Shown here in pieces: positions 1 through 5,492 of a DNA stretch of 8,990 bases. The position numbers were made by a program, and so were the translations under genes. The stretch spans positions 1-8,990 of the forward strand of contig JAQTUY010000059.1 in NCBI GenBank assembly GCA_028707105.1, written 5' to 3'. Under the pieces are notes generated by a model. It worked only from the letters and a program-made list of their open reading frames with translations. It had not been told where the DNA came from and made no database searches. Numbering within the stretch: the stretch's first letter is position 1; each line of letters starts with the position of its first letter. The DNA is from Candidatus Omnitrophota bacterium (GTDB lineage Bacteria > Omnitrophota > Koll11 > Gygaellales > JAQTUY01).

Positions 1-1027
1 AGCCAAAAGCTGCCCCTATCCTGTTTTTAGGCTTGAGCCCTTTGAAAAAATCCAAAAATCCGGCCATAGCCGGAAGCATATTATTATCGTGGGTGGATGA
101 GCCGAAAACGAAACCCTTAGATCCAAAACAGGCTTTGATCACCTCGCTAAGGTCGCTCGTGGCCACGTCAAAAAGCCGGACTTCTACTCCGGCATCAGTC
201 AACCCCTGCGCGATCATCCTGGCCATCTTATCGGTCGAACCCCACATCGTCTCATAGGCTACCACCGCCTTGGGGGCAGTCTCATTCTTAGCCCAGGATA
301 TATAGGCGTTTAAGATCTTTGCCGGATCCTTGCGCCATATTATACCGTGGCTTGGGGCGATCATGCTGATGGGGATATTCATTTTCTGGACATCCTGTAT
401 CTTCTTTAAGATAAGCGAGCCCAGCGGCCAGAGGATATTGGCGTAATATTTTTCCGCCTCATCCATCAGTTCGCACTGGCTTACTTCATCATCGAACCTG
501 AGGCTGGTGGCATAGTGCTGGCCAAAAGCATCGTTGGGCAGGAGCAGCTGTTCTTCAGGACAATAAGTAAACATGCTGTCCGGCCAATGGATCATCGGCG
601 CTTCGACAAAGGTAAGGGTGCGCTTGCCGATCTTCAGGATATCCCCTGTCTTGACTATCTGAAAATCCCAGTCACCGTAGTAATGCCTGTATAATCCTTC
701 CTTGCATTTGGCTGTCCCCAGGACTTTGGCTTTAGGGCAAAGCTTCATTATGTCCGGAAGCGCTCCGGAGTGGTCGGTTTCCACGTGGTTGGCGATAATG
801 TAGTCTATTTTTTCGGGAGGGACCACCGCCCTTATCTTCTCGATCATTTCCCCGGCGAAGGGCCCGTATACGGTATCGACCAGGGTTATCTTTTCATCTA
901 TTATCAGGTACGCGTTATAAGTAGTTCCCCTGTTAGTGGAATAGGTGTGGCCGTGAAAGTTGCGCACATTCCAGTCGACTACCCCCACCCAAAAAATACC
1001 TTTTTTGATCTCAAGCCCTTCTTTCAT
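1..1027 (-). CDS. fprA: Flavodiiron protein (A-type flavoprotein, O2/NO reductase), 3' end outside window
   Basis: Cytoplasmic flavodiiron protein; the family reduces O2 to water and/or NO to N2O using electrons from rubredoxin or a reductase. I translated the reverse strand from the ATG at 1027; 342 codons are open to the window edge. An N-terminal metallo-beta-lactamase-fold domain (about 1-245) carries the full di-iron ligand set: H81, E83, D85 and H86 (NHVETDHSGALP), H147 (MIHWPDSM), D166 (LPNDAFGQHYA) and H227 (PSHGIIWR). A flavodoxin-like FMN domain starts near 252, with the phosphate loop YETMWGSTDKMA (258-269) and the later FMN loop GSSTHDNNMLP (309-319). Family members are about 400 residues, so roughly 55 C-terminal residues are missing; any extra C-terminal domain such as rubredoxin cannot be judged. 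A G-rich stretch (GGGGG) lies a few bases upstream of the start. It is the last visible gene of the minus-strand operon, 39 bases after the thiol peroxidase fusion. Preference for O2 or NO cannot be read from the sequence. Confidence 0.95.
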   Translation of the reverse strand, partial: MKEGLEIKKGIFWVGVVDWNVRNFHGHTYSTNRGTTYNAYLIIDEKITLVDTVYGPFAGEMIEKIRAVVPPEKIDYIIANHVETDHSGALPDIMKLCPKAKVLGTAKCKEGLYRHYYGDWDFQIVKTGDILKIGKRTLTFVEAPMIHWPDSMFTYCPEEQLLLPNDAFGQHYATSLRFDDEVSQCELMDEAEKYYANILWPLGSLILKKIQDVQKMNIPISMIAPSHGIIWRKDPAKILNAYISWAKNETAPKAVVAYETMWGSTDKMARMIAQGLTDAGVEVRLFDVATSDLSEVIKACFGSKGFVFGSSTHDNNMLPAMAGFLDFFKGLKPKNRIGAAFG

Positions 1028-1066
1028 GATCAACCCCCGTTTTAAGTATGCCCTATTTATCGCGCC

Positions 1067-1924
1067 TTAATCGCTGCTGAACCGGTCGATGTATCCGGCC
1101 ATGATGAAATCATTCTCGGTCAGGCCGCCGGCGGCATGAGTCGTAAGCGTGACCTTAAGCTTGTTATACGCCAGGACAAATCCCGGATGGTGCCCCTGCT
1201 CCTCGGCAAGCACGCTGATTAGGTCCAGGAAATATTTTGCCTCCGAAAAATCCCTGAATAGGAATTCTCTGGTTATTTTCTTGCCGTCTACCATCTGCCA
1301 GGCGGCGCTGCGTTCGGAGAGCATCGCGCGGGCCTTATCCTCCGGCAAAGGAAGGGCGCCTATTTCACAGGGCTTACAACGCGGCAGGGCTTCTTCTTTT
1401 TCGCCCCAGGCCGGATTCCTGATGACATCTTCCAGCATATTTAACGCCTCTCCATAATCGGGCGGGGCGGATAATTCGCCGGTTATCTGAATATATCTTA
1501 TCCGGTTATTCTTGTCGACAATGATAACGGACCGGGCCAGGAGGTTGAGCTCTTTGATCAGGATCCCGTAGTTTATCCCGAAAGAAGAAGTCTTGTAGTC
1601 CGAGAGGAGCCTGACGTTCTTGACCTCAAAAAAATCGCAGAATCTTCTTTGGGCAAAAGGCAGGTCCTTGCTGATGCCCAGGATCAGGACATCTTGATTA
1701 AGGCCGCAGGCCCTTTTGTTGAACTCTTTTATCTGCAGGTCGCAAACCGGGGTATCTATGGAAGGGAAAGAAGTAAGTATTTTAATCTTGCCTTTAAGAT
1801 CCGCGAGGGAAATATCGGATAGGTCCTGCGAGGCGACATGAAAATCGGGCGCGATATCCTGCAAACGCAGGAGCCTGCCTACTAATGTTACAGGACGGCC
1901 TTTATGGAGTATGGTCCGGCTCAT
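1067..1924 (-). CDS. Fusion protein: thiol peroxidase (Tpx) + pterin-4a-carbinolamine dehydratase (PCD)
   Basis: A 285-residue fusion of two enzymes normally encoded separately. Residues 1-170 are an atypical 2-Cys peroxiredoxin of the Tpx family, which reduces H2O2 and organic peroxides at the expense of thioredoxin. Visible are the peroxidatic motif PSIDTPVC with T58 and C61, the resolving cysteine C96 in LPFAQRRFC, and R131 in LLARSVIIVD; positions match E. coli Tpx closely. Residues 180-285 are a PCD (DCoH/PhhB) domain, which dehydrates 4a-hydroxytetrahydropterin. It has the N-terminal CKPC motif (183-186) often seen in stand-alone PCDs, GHHPGF with H245 and H246, H263 in TTHAAGGLTENDF, and D272. 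The catalytic His-His/His set is intact. The start has AGGA 9 bases upstream and GAGG 4 bases upstream. The gene lies 30 bases after pit and 39 bases before the flavodiiron gene, pointing to a shared transcript. No aromatic amino acid hydroxylase is visible to explain the PCD half. Family calls are firm; the reason for fusion is unknown. Confidence 0.94.
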   Translation of the reverse strand: MSRTILHKGRPVTLVGRLLRLQDIAPDFHVASQDLSDISLADLKGKIKILTSFPSIDTPVCDLQIKEFNKRACGLNQDVLILGISKDLPFAQRRFCDFFEVKNVRLLSDYKTSSFGINYGILIKELNLLARSVIIVDKNNRIRYIQITGELSAPPDYGEALNMLEDVIRNPAWGEKEEALPRCKPCEIGALPLPEDKARAMLSERSAAWQMVDGKKITREFLFRDFSEAKYFLDLISVLAEEQGHHPGFVLAYNKLKVTLTTHAAGGLTENDFIMAGYIDRFSSD

Positions 1925-1950
1925 TTTACCTCATCCTGTGCGGTAAAAAA
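1922..1950 (-). promoter_or_regulatory. Possible hairpin over the ribosome binding site and start of the Tpx-PCD gene
   Basis: A 7-base inverted repeat, TTTTACC at 1924-1930 and GGTAAAA at 1942-1948, encloses 11 bases. In the minus-strand mRNA the loop carries the AGGA part of the Shine-Dalgarno region and the 3' arm runs into the A of the AUG. If it forms, it could dampen translation. The stem is A/U-rich with only two G-C pairs, so it would be weak, and chance is quite possible. Confidence 0.3.
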
Positions 1951-1954
1951 TATA

Positions 1955-2944
1955 TCAGTATATAAACCTGGCGATCTTGTAAGAAAATGCCGATATCAAG
2001 GCCGAGCAGGGGATAGTCAATATCCAGGCCCAAACGATGTTACCGGCCACTCCCCAGCGCACCGCGCTCAAACGCCGGATAGAACCTACGCCCATGATCG
2101 AACCGGTTATAGTATGCGTAGTGCTGACCGGTATGCCGAATGAAGAAGAAACAAATAAAGTGATCGCCGCCCCCAGCTCGGCGCAAAACCCATCCACCGG
2201 CTTAAGCTTGGCCACCTTCTGGCCCATGGTCTTGACGATACGCCAGCCGCCCATCATCGTTCCCATCGCGATCGCCAGATAACAGGCGATCACCACCCAA
2301 AAGGGAATATAAAACGCGGGCCCGAGCAGCCCGGCGCTAAAAAGTAAGCTGGCGATAATACCCATCGTTTTTTGCGCGTCATTGCCTCCGTGCCCAAGGC
2401 TGTAAAACGCGGCCGACAATAGCTGTCCCTTCCTGAAAATATGGTCAACCTTAAGCGGGGCGCTCCTGCGGAATAACCAATAAACAGCTATTCCTAAAAC
2501 CAGGCCTAAAATAAGCCCGAGCACCGGAGAGATAAAAATGAAGGCAACGGTCTTCAAAATCCCCGGCCAGATCAATGACCGCGTCCCGGTCTTGACCAGG
2601 GCGGCGCCGATCATCCCGCCGATGAGCGCGTGGGAAGAGCTGGTAGGCAGGCCGAAAAACCAGGTGATCAGATTCCAGCCGCAGGCCCCCATCAGCGTCC
2701 CAAATATAACGCCCTTATCAATAATGGATATATCAACGATCCCTTTGCCTATTGTAGTGGCTACGTGCAGCCCGAAAAAAAGAAAAGCCAGGAAATTAAA
2801 AAAAGCCGCCCAAGCGACAGCCAGGCGGGGAGAAAGCACGCGGGTGGAAACAATGGTAGCGATGGAATTCGCCGAATCATGAAACCCGTTCAGGAAATCA
2901 AAAAGCAGGGCCAGGGCGATCAAAAAAAGTATGCTCAGCGTCAT
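1955..2944 (-). CDS. pit: PiT-family inorganic phosphate transporter
   Basis: Inner-membrane low-affinity phosphate permease; the family imports phosphate or metal-phosphate with H+ or Na+ (PF01384). At 329 residues it is the short bacterial/archaeal form, without the long central loop of E. coli PitA (about 500). Both halves of the internal repeat are visible. The N-terminal half has NGFHDSANSIAT (19-30) and GLPTSSSHALIGG (98-110). The C-terminal half has GHGGNDAQKTMG (184-195) and GIPVSTTHTITGS (270-282). About ten hydrophobic segments are apparent, with a short basic central loop (about 158-173). The start lies only 6 bases after the stop of the DUF47 gene and has no Shine-Dalgarno sequence of its own, suggesting translational coupling. 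DUF47-pit pairs are a known arrangement, for example orfA-pit of Sinorhizobium meliloti. No key motif is missing. Confidence 0.97.
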   Translation of the reverse strand: MTLSILFLIALALLFDFLNGFHDSANSIATIVSTRVLSPRLAVAWAAFFNFLAFLFFGLHVATTIGKGIVDISIIDKGVIFGTLMGACGWNLITWFFGLPTSSSHALIGGMIGAALVKTGTRSLIWPGILKTVAFIFISPVLGLILGLVLGIAVYWLFRRSAPLKVDHIFRKGQLLSAAFYSLGHGGNDAQKTMGIIASLLFSAGLLGPAFYIPFWVVIACYLAIAMGTMMGGWRIVKTMGQKVAKLKPVDGFCAELGAAITLFVSSSFGIPVSTTHTITGSIMGVGSIRRLSAVRWGVAGNIVWAWILTIPCSALISAFSYKIARFIY

Positions 2945-2950
2945 AGGGAT

Positions 2951-3577
2951 TTAAGCTTGTTTTACCAGTATGGACTCTACTACGTGGGCTACGTCTTCAC
3001 AGATATCCAGGACGGTCTCGGCGTCCTGGTAGATCTCTTTCCATTTAATGACATAAATGGCGTCTTTAGAGGTCTCAAAAAGCCGGGCCAGGACAGCGTC
3101 CCTCATGGAATCGCCGACATTCTCCAGGCGGTTGATCTCAACGCAGGACTCCTGGATCTTTTTGAGGTTCTTACTGCTGCGCATCCCCTTGACCGCGCAG
3201 GCTACGCCGCGCACCGACTCATCGATCACAACGGAAAATTTAACCAGGTCCTTATCGATAGCTGTGATGCCGTAAACCTTCAGGCGGTTGACGATCGTAG
3301 TGATCATATCGGTAACATCATCCAGCTCTTTGGTCAGGGCATAAATATCTTCGCGGTCGAAAGGCGTGATAAAGGTCTTGTTGAGCTGGTCGATGATGGC
3401 ATGCGCGGCCTCATCGGCCTGATGTTCGATATTCTGGATATTCTTGATGGCCGTTTCGTCTACCGCGCCTTTGGAAACCAGCTCCTTAAAATATTGCGCT
3501 GCCTCGACGGCATAATCCACCTGCTTCTCAAACAGGTCGAAGAAATTGAACTCCTTGGGAAAAAAACGGGAAATCAT
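2951..3577 (-). CDS. DUF47 / PhoU-like phosphate transport accessory protein
   Basis: A soluble, all-helical PhoU-like protein of the DUF47 family (PF01865), usual partner of PiT transporters and thought to modulate their activity. At 208 residues the length is typical. The family's acidic E/DxxxD metal-binding-type motifs recur once per helical section: EHQAD (51-55), ELDDVTD (84-90), ENVGD (152-156) and DICED (191-195). The motif TPFDREDIYAL (71-81) is also characteristic. The start has a good Shine-Dalgarno sequence, AAGGAG at 3585-3590, 7 bases upstream. It is the first gene of the operon, about 34 bases downstream of the predicted transcription start, and is followed 6 bases later by pit. 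The molecular mechanism of DUF47 proteins is poorly established, so a regulatory role is inferred from the family and neighbour. Confidence 0.95.
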   Translation of the reverse strand: MISRFFPKEFNFFDLFEKQVDYAVEAAQYFKELVSKGAVDETAIKNIQNIEHQADEAAHAIIDQLNKTFITPFDREDIYALTKELDDVTDMITTIVNRLKVYGITAIDKDLVKFSVVIDESVRGVACAVKGMRSSKNLKKIQESCVEINRLENVGDSMRDAVLARLFETSKDAIYVIKWKEIYQDAETVLDICEDVAHVVESILVKQA

Positions 3578-3617
3578 TACAATGCTCCTTTTTGGGATAG
3601 TTTACTGCGGTTGATTT

Positions 3618-3646
3618 ATTATAGACAACGAATGCTTATTAGTCAA
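3618..3646 (-). promoter_or_regulatory. Sigma70-type promoter of the DUF47-pit-tpx/PCD-fprA operon
   Basis: On the minus strand, TTGACT (3646 down to 3641) is followed by a 17-base spacer and a perfect TATAAT (3623 down to 3618). Transcription should begin near 3611, leaving a leader of about 34 bases that contains AAGGAG before the DUF47 ATG. This is close to the ideal housekeeping promoter, which suggests substantial expression. It lies in the only sizeable gap between divergent genes. No Pho-box-like direct repeat was seen. Confidence 0.85.
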
Positions 3647-3658
3647 GGCATTATTGAC
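3642..3658. promoter_or_regulatory. Inverted repeat formed by the two divergent -35 regions
   Basis: GTCAA (3642-3646) and TTGAC (3654-3658) form a perfect 5-base inverted repeat with a 7-base spacer. The left arm is the -35 element of the minus-strand operon; the right arm is a candidate -35 for cstA. The symmetry may simply reflect two back-to-back -35 boxes, but one protein bound here would contact both promoters. Confidence 0.35.
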
Positions 3659-3710
3659 GGTAAGTAACTTTATCCTATGAAAAATCGGGAATTTTAGTAT
3701 AATTATTAGC
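3654..3710 (+). promoter_or_regulatory. Candidate promoter region for cstA (two alternatives, possibly leaderless)
   Basis: Two overlapping candidates are seen. The first is TTGACG (3654-3659), a 16-base spacer, then TATGAA (3676-3681), giving a start near 3688 and a leader of about 23 bases. The second is a perfect TATAAT at 3698-3703 with only 7 bases before the cstA ATG and no good -35; it would place the transcription start at or next to the A of the ATG, making a leaderless mRNA. No Shine-Dalgarno sequence is present before the start, which favours the second. Confidence 0.45.
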
Positions 3711-5483
3711 ATGCACGCCTTAACCCTGATAATAATCGCCCTTCTGGTTTTCGCCCTGGCTTACAGGTTTTACGCCACCTTCATCATCACCAAGGTCCTG
3801 GTTTTTAAACCCGGGAGACAGACGCCGGCCCATACCCTGCGCGACGGCAAGGACTATCATCCCACCAATAAATTCGTGCTTTTCGGCCACCACTTCGCGG
3901 CGATCTCCGGAGCCGGGCCCCTGGTCGGGCCGGTGCTTGCGGCGCAGTTCGGCTTTCTACCCGGTTATTTATGGATACTTATCGGCGCGGTCCTGGGCGG
4001 GGCCGTACACGATATGGTCATCCTCTTTGCTTCCGTGCGGATGAAAGGCCAATCCCTGACGCGCCTGGCCCGTAAACACATAAGCCCGCCCGCGGGGCTG
4101 GCGACCGGAATAGCCATATTATTCATCATCGTCACTGCTTTGGCAGGCCTGGCCCTGGTCGTAGTCAACGCCCTTAACGAAAGTTCCTGGGCCACCTTTA
4201 CCATAGCCGTAACCATACCCGCAGCTCTTTTTATGGCCCTATATATGTATAAATTACGCCCGGGCAAGATCATAGAAGCGTCCGTGATCGGCGTAATAAT
4301 AGTCCTGGCGGGAGTGGTTGTGGGAGAACCCCTGTCTAAGACAACCTTCGGGTCATATTTCCTGTTATCCAAACCTACCCTCTCTATTATATTGCCGCTT
4401 TACGGCTTTATAGCCTCGACTATTCCTGTCTGGCTCCTGCTTTGCCCGCGTGATTATTTGAGTTCTTATATGAAGATCGGGACTATCGCGCTTTTGATCC
4501 TGGGCATCTTCCTGGTCAACCCGCATATCCAGATGCCCGCGATAACTCCCTATGTCCACGGAGGCGGCCCGATAATCCCCGGGCCGGTATGGCCTTTTGT
4601 CTGTATTACTATCGCCTGCGGAGCGATAAGCGGCTTCCACAGCCTGGTTAGTTCCGGCACTACCCCCAAGATGATAAACTCCGAAGCCGACATCCGTTTT
4701 ATCGGGTTCGGAGCGATGCTGGTGGAAGCGGTGGTCTCCATAATGGCCCTGATCGCCGCGACGGCGCTTATGCCGGGAGATTATTTCTCCATCAACCTGC
4801 CTCCCGACGTTTTCGCCAAGCTGGGAATGAACGTAACCGACCTTAAAGAGCTGGAACAGATGACCGGCGAAACGCTTGCCGGAAGGCCCGGCGGCGCGGT
4901 CTCTTTAGCCGCGGGAATGTCGCTTATACTCTCTTCGATAAAAGGAATGCAGCACCTGATGGGCTACTGGTATCATTTCGCCATAATGTTTGAGGCGCTT
5001 TTTATCCTGACGACGGTGGATACGGGCACGCGCGTTGCGCGCTATATCCTCCAGGAGATGGTAAAGCTGGTACGGCCAAGGTGGGGCAAGGCCAATTGGA
5101 TGCCCGGGATGATCATCAGCGGCGCGGTCATCAGCGCGCTGTGGGGTTATCTTGTTTATAACGGAGATATCTCGAGCATCTGGCCGATGTTCGGGGTAGC
5201 CAACCAATTGCTGGCAACACTCGCCCTGTTCATAGGGACGATCTTCATCCTGCAGCATTCCAAAAAATGGTATTACGGGCTGATAACCTTCCTCCCCGGA
5301 CTTTTTATGTTCGCTACCACCTTCGCGGCCGGAATGGATAACATACGGAATAATTACCTTCCCAAACACAACGCCCAGGGAAACCTCAACGCCATCCTGA
5401 CCGTAATAATGCTCGTGCTGGTGATCGTGATATTCCTGGAGTCGATAAAAAAGGCGGCGGGGCTTTTCTCTAAGAAATTGTAG
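3711..5483 (+). CDS. cstA: CstA-family carbon starvation / pyruvate or peptide transporter
   Basis: Polytopic inner-membrane carrier of the CstA family (PF02554 with the CstA C-terminal region). E. coli members CstA and BtsT take up peptides and/or pyruvate, the latter with protons. At 590 residues it is shorter than E. coli CstA (about 700) and starts directly at the helix equivalent to the second E. coli segment. Conserved blocks are [20 protein letters not shown] (58-77), the [13 protein letters not shown] stretch (245-257), [19 protein letters not shown] (303-321), [16 protein letters not shown] (434-449) and [12 protein letters not shown] (491-502). About sixteen hydrophobic segments can be traced. 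The ATG at 3711 lacks a Shine-Dalgarno sequence, yet the second residue onward already aligns with the family, so it is kept. It is divergent from the phosphate operon and convergent with the AsmA-like gene, 9 bases from its stop. Substrate (pyruvate or peptide) cannot be settled from sequence. Confidence 0.96.
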   Translation: MHALTLIIIALLVFALAYRFYATFIITKVLVFKPGRQTPAHTLRDGKDYHPTNKFVLFGHHFAAISGAGPLVGPVLAAQFGFLPGYLWILIGAVLGGAVHDMVILFASVRMKGQSLTRLARKHISPPAGLATGIAILFIIVTALAGLALVVVNALNESSWATFTIAVTIPAALFMALYMYKLRPGKIIEASVIGVIIVLAGVVVGEPLSKTTFGSYFLLSKPTLSIILPLYGFIASTIPVWLLLCPRDYLSSYMKIGTIALLILGIFLVNPHIQMPAITPYVHGGGPIIPGPVWPFVCITIACGAISGFHSLVSSGTTPKMINSEADIRFIGFGAMLVEAVVSIMALIAATALMPGDYFSINLPPDVFAKLGMNVTDLKELEQMTGETLAGRPGGAVSLAAGMSLILSSIKGMQHLMGYWYHFAIMFEALFILTTVDTGTRVARYILQEMVKLVRPRWGKANWMPGMIISGAVISALWGYLVYNGDISSIWPMFGVANQLLATLALFIGTIFILQHSKKWYYGLITFLPGLFMFATTFAAGMDNIRNNYLPKHNAQGNLNAILTVIMLVLVIVIFLESIKKAAGLFSKKL

Positions 5484-5492
5484 CGGGGATTG

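Noticed and set aside
1..1027. Reading the left-edge gene as a beta-lactamase-like hydrolase or glyoxalase.
   Set aside because: The HxExDH ligand set, the D166/H227 ligands and a following flavodoxin domain identify a flavodiiron protein; the metallo-beta-lactamase fold is only its N-terminal half.
1926..1934. A two-codon upstream frame (ATG AGG TAA) directly before the Tpx-PCD start on the minus strand.
   Set aside because: It is made of the Shine-Dalgarno region itself and is most simply explained by AGGATGAGG serving as the ribosome binding site.
1924..1950. Intrinsic terminator between pit and the Tpx-PCD gene, because of six consecutive U and an inverted repeat.
   Set aside because: In the direction of transcription the U run comes before the stem and not after it, and the stem is mostly A-U.
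2630..3667. A 345-codon open frame on the plus strand, opposite pit and the DUF47 gene.
   Set aside because: Its translation is rich in Q, D, R and G with no recognisable domain, and it runs antisense to two strongly recognised genes and across the promoter region. It is a by-product of their codon use.
3578..3710. A Pho-box or riboswitch in the intergenic region upstream of the phosphate operon.
   Set aside because: The leader is only about 34 bases, too short for a known riboswitch, and no tandem CTGTCAT-like repeats were found.
4365..5369. Several minus-strand open frames opposite cstA.
   Set aside because: They have no recognisable motifs and lie wholly within a conserved membrane-transporter gene on the other strand.
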